Assembly (NCBI GenBank): GCA_963678675.1
Contig: OY783191.1
Coordinates: 13,883,894 to 13,947,893, forward strand
Direction: 5' to 3'
Source of the DNA: Xiphydria camelus
Taxonomy: Eukaryota; Arthropoda; Insecta; Hymenoptera; Xiphydriidae
DNA: 64,000 nt
This document shows, piece by piece, positions 55,454 to 64,000 of this stretch (positions are counted from its first letter, which is position 1; every line of letters starts with the position of its first letter). The notes under the pieces are model-generated. The model saw only the letters and a program-made list of their open reading frames with translations, did not search any database and was not told where the DNA came from. Both the position numbers and the translations under genes were made by a program.

Positions 55454-55665
55454 GAGTCGGTGGCGCAATTGGTAGAATGCGACAGTCTCGAAGCATCTCA
55501 TCTAAAGAACGCAGGTTCAAATCCCGGTGTGGGCCCCGCGACATTGCACCTTCTCGTCGCGGGATCACCCGAGCCCCACACACCTCCGGGTTCTAGCCAA
55601 CCTTTGGGGATGGTGCGTAAATGCATTTCCCCTTCTATAAATAAAAAAAAAATAAAAAAAAATAT
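55454..55665 (+). mobile_element. tRNA-derived SINE
   Basis: RNA polymerase III boxes are visible: A box-like TGGCGCAATTGGTAGAATG (55461) and B box GGTTCAAATCC (55515). No proper cloverleaf follows. A GC-rich body ends with CTATAAATAAAAAAAAAATA, an A-rich tail typical of SINEs. Confidence 0.75.
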
Positions 55666-55764
55666 TCGAATCCCGGTAGGGTTTGAAAAAAAAACCGACA
55701 CCAGTAGGCGGGTGGCAGGCGGCAGCATAGGCGTGCGCGCCCCCTTTTTGCAAAATCCTACTTG

Positions 55765-55960
55765 TAATTTAGCAATACGGTATAGCTGACACAGCTATAC
55801 TGCTTGTCTAAATGAACCAAAATTCCCGCGCAATTTAGCAATACGGTATAGCTGACACAGCTATACTGCTTGTCTAGATGAACCAGAATTTCCGTGCAAT
55901 TTAGCGATACGGTACAGCTTATGTAGGCATACTGCACGTCTGAATCAATCAGAATAAATA
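55765..55960. repeat. Tandem repeat, 67-bp unit, three copies
   Basis: TTTAGC(A/G)ATACGGTA(T/C)AGCT at 55768, 55835 and 55902. The first two units contain TATAGCTGACACAGCTATA, a 19-bp hairpin. The third has diverged. Confidence 0.85.
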
Positions 55961-56136
55961 ACTGGCTCAACAGTACAGCGCAGCTTGACACAAACATCAC
56001 GATATTGTTACTTTAAACATATTAGCTTAGCCATACTCGTCCGGCTGTCTTAAGAAAACTTCTGGCTGTGGCCACGGTGGCTAGAAATTCTGGTTGGTTC
56101 AGCCAGAATTATTGCTCAATTCCCTGAAAATTTTTT

Positions 56137-56526
56137 TCAGTGCAGTTCTCCTGTAGGTATCTCTCCAAGTAGTGCGAGGAGTGTCTGTCTGATGGTATTA
56201 GCGTATATAATACCACCCATTACAATCGAAAGATCGAGAAATTTTTCAAATTTATCTTTTGTGAGAGGACGCCATTTCTTCATATGAGAATTTTCAACCT
56301 GATGATTTTGAGTTTCATAACGATTCGTCTCCTCTATAATCCTTTCAAGCAGACGAGAATCAAAAAAATAATTGAAATAATCGATTGGACTATTTCCCGA
56401 TATAAAGATTTTCGGATTTATTTCGGAGATACCTTCGAAATCTTTGATTGATGGGTAAAAATACGGGTACTTGTACTTTTGGTTCGGATTCGCCACTAGT
56501 CCAAGCTTCATTTTCAGCCATTGCAT
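56137..56526 (-). pseudogene. piggyBac transposase N-terminal fragment
   Basis: 129 codons with NSPIDYFNYFFDSRLLERII, EETNRYETQN and KKWRPLTKDKFEKFLDL...MGG, the conserved start of DDE_Tnp_1_7. Truncated by an insertion at the 3' side: the core and C-terminus do not appear in this element. Confidence 0.85.
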
Positions 56527-56679
56527 TGTTGGATACTACTGTATCAATACAACCGTAAAGAACAGGCGAGCGAGGCAGGCTTATAGATTGCGCGGAGCGT
56601 TGCGTTTGCGCGAACGAATTCGCAATACGCCACCTATAAAGCTTTTCGCGTATACCGTGTCATCATTCACCATATTGTA

Positions 56680-56925
56680 TTCGCCATGTTGGATTTGAGA
56701 CTAGACCGATTTGGACATCAGCATCGTAATGAGCGACCCCGAAAACCCCCCAAGTAACAAGTTTCGGGCCATAATCTTCAAATTCTAAATATTTCTGGAA
56801 TTCATCATCCGCCATATTGCATTCGCCATCTTGAATTTGAGAATAGAGCGATTTGGATATCAGCATCATAATGAGCGACCCAAAAAACCCCGAGTAACAA
56901 GTTTTGAGCGATAATCTTTCCTGCC
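56680..56925. repeat. Direct repeat (about 125 bp twice) with GAGCGACCC motif
   Basis: ATTCGCCATGTTGGATTTGAG...GAGCGACCCCGAAAACCCC at 56685 and ATTCGCCATCTTGAATTTGAG...GAGCGACCC at 56820. Related in wording to the 24-kb and 50-kb MITEs. Confidence 0.75.
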
Positions 56926-57184
56926 AAATTTTTTCCACTGGATCCAAAGTCGATTTTGCCCTGTGTCCGGGGTGGTCGATATATCGACCAGCAGTTAGGT
57001 CGGGGCCTCAAAATAGGAAATTATTGACTTTATTTATAAATTTTACGTTTAAATAGTCGATTTTAACTGAAATTTCCCCGGGCTCTAACGGTTAATATAT
57101 ACGAGTACATACATCCTACCCTTGGGTCATATATGACCCGAAGGACTTAAGTGTAAGTATAAATAAGGGCCGTACGAGGGTTAA

Positions 57185-57672
57185 CCGAATCGCGCTGAGC
57201 GACGAACGTGTTAATGAGAGTTGAGATTAGTTCTAGATTAGCGCGTAATTTAGGTCGCGATTTACCGCTTCAAATTAGAAGTATATCCTGTGTCTGGCAC
57301 ATGGTCATTTTTAGGGGACATTAGCGATGGAACATAGACTATATTTATGCAAAAAAATCGAAATAAGAAAAATTGTCACTTAGCCGGTTTTTCATTTCTA
57401 CTCTTCAATTACAGAAATACTTGTTGTAACATTAATTTCTTGCAATCATAACAAAAATTTGTTAGCCAATGTTAAACTTACTGGGAGTGCAAAACTATTT
57501 TTTTCGGTGTATACGAAAGGGTAGATTGCATGTTTCATATGCCTCAGATAGGCTTCAAATTTATATTCTGGCATATAGAAGATGAGGACGATGAGGCCAT
57601 ACATACATATTTGTGGGTTGTTTCCATTGATATACCTAATGGAATAAATTCTTTAATCCTTTATACAATGGT
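57185..57672. other. AT-rich intergenic, no gene seen
   Basis: No terminal repeats or ORFs that I can support. Confidence 0.5.
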
Positions 57673-58525
57673 GTATCAAATATAAACGGGATTAGTTTCG
57701 TAAAAAATTCTAACTTTATTTAATTAAGCTTAGAAACATATTATTTTTCTACATAGTCTCCCGCCCTAGAAATTCATTTTTGCCATCGCATTGGGAGCTT
57801 TTTATTCCATCATCGTAGAAGCTCTTCGGAAGTTATCGTCGAAACGTTGGCCTCCAAGCGCTTCTTTGAGGGGTCCAAAAAGATGGAAGTCACAAGGGGA
57901 CAAGTCGGGACTATATGGTGGATCTTACAGTATTTCCCAACTTAATGCATCCAACTTTTGCCTTGTGGCATTGGTCGCATTGGCTCTGGCGTTGTCATGC
58001 AAAAGAATGACACTTCTGACCGATTGCTTGTTCCTTTTCCTTCGAAATGACAATTTTGCGACATCCAGTAATTCATAATAATATTGCGCATTAATCATGC
58101 GTTGATCGTGGAGAAAATCAACGTATTTCGGACCGCCTCAATATTGGCTTCGGTCACACTCGTCCTTGGGCGGCGAGCGTTGCTCTCGTTCTCGACCTTT
58201 TCACGCCCTCCAGAAAATTCTTTGTGCCATGCAAACACACGGCTTTTTGACAGTGTGTTGTCCCCGAACTGTGCCTGTAATCACCGCAAAATTTCGGTTC
58301 GATTCACCCCCTCCTTGGTCAAAAACTTGATTATAATTCGTTGCTCCACGGAAATATGCACTTCTGCTTCGCTCGTGTTTTTTTTCATACTAAAGGGACT
58401 CGAGCGAATGGCGGTCGGTTCTCCCCTCTCCCTAACGGTACAGGACATCTGCGCATCAACTTCTTCAAGGTCACGGACCCCTCCGTAATTAAAACAAAAA
58501 TCAGTCCCGTTTATATTTGATTCAT
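57673..58525 (-). mobile_element. Mariner remnant with internally deleted transposase
   Basis: Ends share TCAAATATAAACGGGA in inverted orientation (57675, 58520). On the minus strand: ISVEQRIIIKFLTKEGVNRTEIL (58360-58281), then in other frames GREKVENESNARRPRTSV, VILLHDNARANAT, YSPDLSPCDFHLFGPLKEAL. The second and third Asp positions are present, but stops, frameshifts and a missing central piece make it dead. Confidence 0.85.
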
Positions 58526-59922
58526 CCGAGTATAACCCCAATTTGCCCTACCCAACGGGCAAAACGGGGTATCTGTTTTTACTACATGTATGCTTTCTTA
58601 GTAATATTTCGTACTACTAGTATTATAAAATTATTTAAAAAATGTATAACTATTATGTAATTTTGGGAGAAATGCTTCCAATTCCTCAATTGTTACATTT
58701 ATGACCTACCAAACTTTAAGTACCCCATTTTGCCCGTCCTTCCCCTACTCTAAAAATCTATGGAATGGGGAAATCTTGTCTAAGAAACTTTGGTAAATTA
58801 AATTTACTCTGGTAAAATTGCCCAATAATTTTAAGGCTTTCAGTATTTGTCAAATAAGACTGTAGAAAAATATTTTCAGTAAGGTAATTACTGATATTCT
58901 CTGAGATTCTTATTAGTAAAAATAAGAAACACACATTATATTAGGTACATGTATAGAAACAAACATACAGTATGATATAATAAAAACGAGTTAGTCATTC
59001 TAACTTGCAATAGATGTGTAAACATCTGGCAGAACAATGTTGCGTGAAAGTGATGTGGGTATATTCGGTTACAGAAAATTATTAAAACAAAAGCTATGGA
59101 ACGGAAATGTGATTGGGATTTGTGAATATTGGTATCTGTAATTGAAGTAATTTCAAACAATTTAAAATCTTATAACTGTAGAAAATATTTATTATGTTTG
59201 TGTCATACCACAGTCGATCACATACGCTGCACACTGCACCGAAGTTAGTATCGAGGAACTTCTTCTTGAACTCAGCGTGGGCTTTAGTGTTTTGAATAAT
59301 CCACGTAATCGTTATTAATTTCTTCTTCTTCGTCGTCGTAAGCTGTAGCAGCTTGTGCTTCATATGCATTGGAACTTGGATTTTCTACGGAATTCCCGAC
59401 AATGGCCGTTGATGTCGACGGTTCTATATTAAATCCTAATACTGGAGGTCTTAACGTAACGTAGCTTACGATTTGTGGAACCTGAGTTGATCGAATTGTG
59501 GATGGCGTAGAATCCAGAGCAGAATAGGGTAGTTGACAATTTTAGAGAAAGTGGTTAATATTACGCCTTATGGTCTATTTTACCCATAAAATAAGTATTT
59601 TAATAAAATACAAGCATTTAGTTAATTAATTTTGATTTTTAAAAACCCGTTTCAAATTTCGTACGAAAACGCGTTAAACTGTCATGGCGTTCTTAATGAC
59701 GTCAGTGTGTGGTAAACAGACAGATTTGTCAAGGAAGTTGTGAACAAAGTATTTTGAAATGCGTTTAATTGAATTCAAAATTTTACAAGAACTGTATAGT
59801 GCTGTAATTTGGGAACACAATAGTAAAGACACCGAATAAATTATTTATTTGCGTGCCTAAGAGAAGAGAAATACGGAGAAAGTGGCTACAACTCGCAGGA
59901 CTGGACCCAACCAGCTGTCTGT
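58526..59922. other. Intergenic with CCCCGTTTT fragment and a Helitron-protein scrap
   Basis: 58545-58575 and 58720-58750 carry GGCAAAACGGGGTA and TACCCCATTTTGCCC, an inverted pair enclosing about 175 bp, likely a MITE of the same family as at 12.67 kb. 59190-59300 (minus) encodes KKKFLDTNFGAVCSVCDRLWY, matching the Cys motif of the 26.4-kb Helitron-like protein. The rest is empty. Confidence 0.6.
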
Positions 59923-60692
59923 ACCTATTGGCCAGTTTGAAATTTACCTTCGGGCAGGCTTGGTCGGTACTTCAGTCATTTAGGTATACCGGTAGAAGTC
60001 GAGTCGGTAATTAGAGTTGGTGTCAATTCGGGCAATCGAAGCGTCTAACCTCGAAATTGTGAATTTTTGAATAATGGAAATTACTCACCATTATTCACAA
60101 TTTCACAATTTCGAGGTTAGACGCTTCGATCTCCCGAATTGACACCAACTCTACCGCATGACCGAGCCCAAACCGCACAAGCGCCGATACCTGTGGCCGA
60201 TAACTTGAAATTTGTTTTCGGCAGTGTTTGCCGACGGTTGAAAATTTGATAGTTAGAGATGGCTTGAGAAGAGTGCGCTGTGTGTACTGCATGAGAGCAA
60301 AAAGTGTCAAAGGTCTGATTTCTCGATAGCTGTCAATTCGAGAGATTGAAGTATTGAATAATAGACGAAACACTTCGATCTCCCGAATTGACAGCTATCG
60401 GGAAATCAGACGTTTGACACTTTTCGCTCTCACGCAGTACACACGGCGCACTCAGAAGAGTGCAACAGCACGTTGAGAACAAGCCATCTCTAACTATCAA
60501 ATTTTCAACCATCGGCAAACACTGCCGAAAACAAATTTCAAGTTATCGGCCATAGGTATCGGCGCTTGAGCGGTTTGGGCTCGGACATGCGGTAACTACC
60601 GACTCGACTTCTACCGGTATTAAATGACTCAAGTACCGACCAAGCCTGCCCGAAGGTAAATTTCAAACTTGCCAATAGAGTGGGACACGCGG
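59923..60692. mobile_element. Foldback MITE of type A, with another foldback inserted
   Basis: Left arm TTCGGGCAGGCTTGGTCGG... (59951) is inverted at 60625-60655. The right end GTGGGACACGCGG is followed by TA (60693-60694); the left end is truncated. The right arm is split at TA (60152-60153) by the 60154-60592 element; joining the flanks restores the arm. Confidence 0.88.
60154..60592. mobile_element. Nested foldback MITE (439 bp), type C relative, TA duplication
   Basis: CCGCATGACCGAGCCCAAA / TTTGGGCTCGGACATGCGG with TA at 60152-60153 and 60593-60594. Inner arms resemble MITE C at 52727 (AGAAGAGTGCGCTG, AGTGTCAAAGGTCTGATTTC). Confidence 0.92.
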
Positions 60693-60700
60693 TATTGTAC

Positions 60701-60950
60701 TGTGGCGACCCATCGCGCTACGGCGCCCTGCCGCTAGGTGGCGCCGACCTTCGACTCCACGGCTTTCGGCTTCTCGTTAGTGGTCCAACAACGGGCAAGT
60801 TTCTATATAAGACTGCAACTGCCCGTCTCTCACCGAGGACCACAGAGCGTCTAAGGCAGGAGTCGGCCTAGCCTTACTGACGAGTCCACAGGCCGACTCC
60901 GGGACGAAACGCTCCACCAATTAGATGGCGACCACATCCTTTTCGCCACA
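60701..60950. mobile_element. Small solo LTR-like element (250 bp), GTAC duplication
   Basis: TGTGGCGACC...TTTCGCCACA with GTAC at 60697-60700 and 60951-60954. It has TG/CA ends, a 7-bp terminal inverted repeat and a TATATAAG at about 60805, as in an LTR promoter. GC-rich compared with flanks. Confidence 0.65.
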
Positions 60951-61072
60951 GTACCACCCAGTGACGTCATGCGCTCTGATTGGCGTTCGATGTCACGTGG
61001 CCAAGGCCTCTATTTTTCATATTTTATTTCTTAAAAATATTAATCAATCTTACTTAAAATACTAAATAATGT

Positions 61073-61632
61073 TGTGGCGCCTGAGTCACGCGCATCCGCA
61101 CCGATTCCGGCTACCTGATTAGCGTATCAGGAATAACGGCCGGACAGGGATTAACTGGGACGTTAATCCTCGACGACGCACCGATTCCGGCTACCTGACC
61201 AGCGCGTCGGGGGTAGCGGTCGGATCGGAATTTTCCACGATGAAAATTCCCGATGACGTACGGACGACCGTGCCTGCTGACGACGCTCGCTGACGACACC
61301 GAGGAGAGCTCTGATTGGCTCGGCGCAAGGGACGAGCACCGTACAAGAAGACGGCTCGCCGAGCTCAAACAGTCAGTTCATCGCCATCGATCGCCGAGCG
61401 TACATCGTCGCAGGATCATCGATTTCGCCTCCCTAGCGACGTCGAGTCGACTAGGTCGAAGGTCACGACGAACACTCACTATTCGCATTAGCCGTTCGCG
61501 GCTACTCATCGTTCGTAGTAGAGCTGTAGAGGAGTAGACGAGACGAATAAAGCACGAGACTTTCTTCGTACACTGCGTCCTTTCTTGTCTCTCCATTTCT
61601 CCCTAGTGCGGGATCGCTAGTCGGTCCCCACA
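61073..61632 (+). repeat. 5' LTR of the gypsy element
   Basis: Starts TGTGGCGCC and ends GTCCCCACA (TGTGG/CCACA inverted ends). Internal duplication of GCACCGATTCCGGCTACCTG at 61096 and 61178. AATAAA at about 61546, near the expected R region. The 3' partner is not in the window, so the left border is inferred. Confidence 0.75.
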
Positions 61633-61651
61633 TTGGTGACCCCGACGTGAT
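61633..61651 (+). other. Primer-binding site
   Basis: TTGGTGACCCCGACGTGAT starts directly after the LTR, where a tRNA 3' end would pair to prime minus-strand synthesis. I do not assign the tRNA. Confidence 0.75.
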
Positions 61652-61683
61652 TTTAATCACGAAACGATCGGATAGCAGGAGAA

Positions 61684-62571
61684 ATGGTTGTAGAGAGAGG
61701 CGACGCTGCCGGCCTTAACAGGCCAGGCGTCTCGCAACCAGCGCCGACCGGCAACATCCTGGAACAACAGCCCTCGAGCGTCCCGTCAAGGGAGGGCACC
61801 ATCAACGAGCTGGCCTCCGCCGTACATCGGGTGACGGTCCGTGTGCCACCGTTCTGGACGGATAAGGCGCACCTGTGGTTTTGCCAGCTAGAAGCCCAGT
61901 TCACTATCGCCGGCATCACACAGGACTCGACGAAATTTGGCTACGTTGTCTCCCACCTGGACTGCCGGCAAATGCAGGAAATTGAAGACGTCATACGCAA
62001 TCCACCAGCGCAGGGCAAATACGAGAAGATCAAGGCGGAGTTGATCAAGCGGCTGTCTGACTCCAGCAGCCTCCGAGTCCGCAAACTCGTGGAGAGCGAG
62101 GAACTTGGCGATCGAACCCCGTCACAATTCCTGCGACGCCTAAAGAGTCTGGCAGGAACGGACGTCCCCGAGGAACTTCTCCGCACGTTGTGGATGAACC
62201 GCCTGCCCGACGCCACGCAGCGAGTACTCGCCGCCTCGATGGAACAGCCAATGGACGTCATGGCGGAAATCGCCGACCGAGTGCACGAGATCGGCCCACC
62301 GAAAGGACAAGTCGCAGCGGTCGCGGCAAATAACGAAATAGCCGCGCTGCAAGCCGCGATGCAGCAGCTGCGCTTGGAGATACAGGCGATCTCGAGCGGA
62401 GGAAACCGACAGCAACCAGGAAATCGTTCCCGTAACCGATCAAGTTCCAGAAGCAGAAGCAGAAGCCGGACCCGCAATAACAGCGACGAGTCGAATTGCT
62501 GGTACCACCAGGAGTTCGGGGCCGAAGCCAAGAAGTGCCGCGCACCTTGTACGTTCAAGGCGGGAAACTAA
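61684..62571 (+). CDS. gag: Gag polyprotein
   Basis: 295 aa, 51 bp after the LTR end. Residues about 50-215 form the gag-like capsid region ([58 protein letters not shown]), followed by an Arg/Ser-rich RNA-binding stretch (about 245-272) and a Cys/His knuckle variant (CWYHQ...KKCRAPC). Its final codons carry the GGGAAAC slip site. Gag forms the virus-like particle. Frame intact. Confidence 0.9.
   Translation: MVVERGDAAGLNRPGVSQPAPTGNILEQQPSSVPSREGTINELASAVHRVTVRVPPFWTDKAHLWFCQLEAQFTIAGITQDSTKFGYVVSHLDCRQMQEIEDVIRNPPAQGKYEKIKAELIKRLSDSSSLRVRKLVESEELGDRTPSQFLRRLKSLAGTDVPEELLRTLWMNRLPDATQRVLAASMEQPMDVMAEIADRVHEIGPPKGQVAAVAANNEIAALQAAMQQLRLEIQAISSGGNRQQPGNRSRNRSSSRSRSRSRTRNNSDESNCWYHQEFGAEAKKCRAPCTFKAGN
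62562..62568 (+). promoter_or_regulatory. Programmed -1 frameshift heptamer GGGAAAC
   Basis: In gag frame it reads G GGA AAC and the next codon is the gag stop TAA (62569-62571). This is the canonical X XXY YYZ slip pattern. Pol continues in exactly the -1 frame. A stem of GC-rich sequence downstream (about 62580-62620) could stimulate slipping; I did not fold it. Confidence 0.85.
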
Positions 62572-64000
62572 TAGAACCGTCCTTGATCGCGGCCATCAAC
62601 GACGGTCCCACGCTACGCCGCATATTCATCACGGATACGACATCGAAGGTATGCTTTCTCGTAGATACGGGAGCAGACTTGTGTGTTTTCCCGCGCTCAC
62701 TCGCGAAGAACCGACCGCGCAAAACGGATTACACGCTCTACGCGGCGAACGGAGCGCCGATCGCGACGTATGGGACAGTCACGCTCGAATTGAACTTTCA
62801 ACTCCGACGAAGCCTTAAGTGGAGATTTGTGATCGCGGATGTAGACAGACCAATAATCGGTGTCGATTTCCTCGCGTTCTATGGACTACTGGTGGATGTG
62901 CGTGACCGCCGCCTTATCGATCGAACCACGTTGCTCTCCGTACCCGGGAAAGCCGTGACAGAAGAAACGGCGTCGATAAGAACAATCTCAGGTAGTTCGG
63001 GATATCATCGGTTGCTAGCCGAATACCCCGACCTAACTCGACCGGCAGGGATCGAACGCGAAACCATCAAGCATGACGTGGCGCACCACATAACGACGAC
63101 AGCAGGCGCGCCCGTATCCTGCAGGCCTCGAAGGCTAGCGCCGGACCGATTACGCTCAGCAAAAACTGAGTTCGACGTCATGCTGCAGCAAGGAATCATC
63201 CGACCATCCAGCAGTCCATGGGCATCTGCTCTGCATCTGGTTGCGAAGAAGTCCGGCGAGTGGAGACCGTGCGGGGACTATCGTGCACTCAATGCGCGAA
63301 CCGTACCCGATCGATATCCAGTTCCGCACATAGAAGACTTCGCGCAATCTCTCCACGGAAGGAAAATCTTCTCGACCATCGACCTGGTCCGGGCGTACCA
63401 CCAAATCCCCGTAGCGACGGAAGATGTGGCGAAAACGGCGATAACCACACCGTTCGGACTGTTCGAATTCCCTAGGATGCCCTTCGGACTTCGAAACGCC
63501 GCGCAAACATTCCAACGTTTTATCGACCACGTCCTGCGGGGGTTGGACTTTTGCTACGCTTACATAGACGACGTCCTAGTAGCATCTAGGGATGAAGAGG
63601 AGCATCACCGGCATCTGCGGACACTCTTCGAACGGTTTAAGGAATTTGGCCTTGTCATCAACTCCGCAAAGTGTGTCTTCGGCGCGCAAAAGGTGCAGTT
63701 TCTCGGGTACGAGGTCGACGGCAACGGCACGACGCCCTTGGAGGAACGAGTACAGGCTATTACGAATTTCCCGAAACCGAAAACAGTCCGCCAACTGCGC
63801 AGGTTCCTGGGTATGTTAAACTTTTATCGTCGTTTCATACCTAGAGCCGCGGAGCTGCAACAGCCCCTCAACGGCCTTCTCAAAGGACCGAAAATCAAAG
63901 GCGATTCTCCAATCGTCTGGAGTCCAGACACGGAGGCCGCCTTCGAGGAGACGAAGCGAGGACTCGCGAATGCCGCGATGCTCGCACACCCTCAACCTGG
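62562..64000 (+). CDS. pol: Pol polyprotein: protease and reverse transcriptase, open at window end
   Basis: Read in the -1 frame relative to gag and open to the last base. Aspartic protease: [13 protein letters not shown] at about 62652-62690 and IIGVDFL about 200 bp later. Reverse transcriptase: [14 protein letters not shown] (about 63260), [15 protein letters not shown] (63370), [18 protein letters not shown] (63448), [10 protein letters not shown] with YIDD at 63561-63572, and [14 protein letters not shown] (about 63795). RNase H starts near the end. The order PR-RT is as expected for Ty3/gypsy. No own start codon is needed, because it is made by frameshift. Confidence 0.93.

Larger units (their letters stand above)
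54643..56142. mobile_element. TIR element inside the piggyBac (CACTGAAAAAAA ends)
   Basis: CACTGAAAAAAATC / AAATTTTTTTCAGTG at 54643 and 56142. It contains a foldback (55022-55310), a SINE and a tandem repeat. TTCTGGCTG words occur near both ends. Target duplication not clear. Confidence 0.55.
54242..57180. mobile_element. Second piggyBac element, TTAA duplication, many insertions
   Basis: CCCTCGTACGTCCCTCGGG / ...GGGCCGTACGAGGG between TTAA at 54238-54241 and 57181-57184. A subterminal GGGTCATATATGACCC palindrome occurs at 54427-54442 and 57124-57139. It holds an N-terminal transposase fragment and later insertions (54643-56142 and those inside it). Confidence 0.88.
61073..64000 (+). mobile_element. 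Ty3/gypsy retrotransposon, 5' part (right end outside)
   Basis: 5' LTR, primer-binding site, gag and pol in the usual order, GC-rich, without stops or frameshifts in the visible part. The integrase and 3' LTR lie beyond the window. Integrity suggests a recent insertion. Confidence 0.92.

Noticed and set aside
55454..55530. tRNA gene
   Set aside because: A and B boxes are present but no cloverleaf or acceptor stem pairs properly, and an A-rich tail follows; a SINE fits better.
61253..61596. ORFs in both directions in the gypsy LTR
   Set aside because: They lie within the LTR and have no protein-like features.

Overview
The window looks like eukaryotic, most likely insect, repeat-rich DNA. 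The basis is a chromodomain integrase/protein-primed polymerase element (Polinton/Maverick), Tc1/mariner, piggyBac and Harbinger transposons, a Ty3/gypsy retrotransposon, a LINE-type ORF1 and many palindromic MITEs in an AT-rich background. A hymenopteran is my guess, not something the sequence proves. I see no single-copy host gene: every coding region I can defend belongs to a mobile element.

1-10.9 kb: most of a Polinton/Maverick (virus-like DNA transposon). The left end lies outside the window. Genes: DNA polymerase B (+), then on the minus strand integrase, a fibre-like coiled-coil protein, a conserved unknown and the packaging ATPase, then on the plus strand a PLA2-domain protein, a tiny basic peptide, an adenain-like protease, the minor (penton-like) capsid protein, a Ser-rich small ORF, the major capsid protein and an exonuclease-like conserved protein. 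The set combines replication, integration and virion assembly, but the copy shows decay: Met at the Walker A Thr/Ser position, and a protease without ATG and with a shifted C-terminus. 10.9-12.3 kb holds two tandem-repeat blocks, the first with the palindrome TGACGTCA in each of eight units.

13.7-25.2 kb: a nested transposon. An element with about 410-bp inverted terminal repeats carries a broken transposase-like gene. That gene is split by a Harbinger element (14956-19270, with a three-exon nuclease that still reads through and a Myb-like gene with one frameshift) and by a DD41D mariner (20892-22895, one premature stop). 25.7-31.7 kb is a series of palindromes, a Helitron-like fragment and LTR-like direct repeats. 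31.8-35.1 kb is an ORF1-only LINE derivative (a 'half-LINE') split by a TIR element that contains another MITE. 36.1-37.6 kb is a TIR element saturated with CCATT and carrying a GC-rich insert.

39.9-47.4 kb is a five-level nest: a mariner remnant contains a long-TIR element, which contains a 1.72-kb solo LTR (itself holding a foldback) and a piggyBac, whose transposase is cut by two adjacent MITEs. 48.5-53.1 kb is a run of MITEs, including a pogo/Tigger-type one. 54.2-57.2 kb is a second piggyBac loaded with insertions, including a tRNA-derived SINE. 57.7-58.5 kb is a dead mariner. 59.9-60.95 kb holds foldbacks inside foldbacks and a small solo LTR.

61.07 kb to the end: the 5' part of a Ty3/gypsy element (LTR, primer-binding site, gag, pol open to the window edge) that looks recent. 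Gag and pol are joined by a canonical -1 slippery heptamer, GGGAAAC, just before the gag stop.
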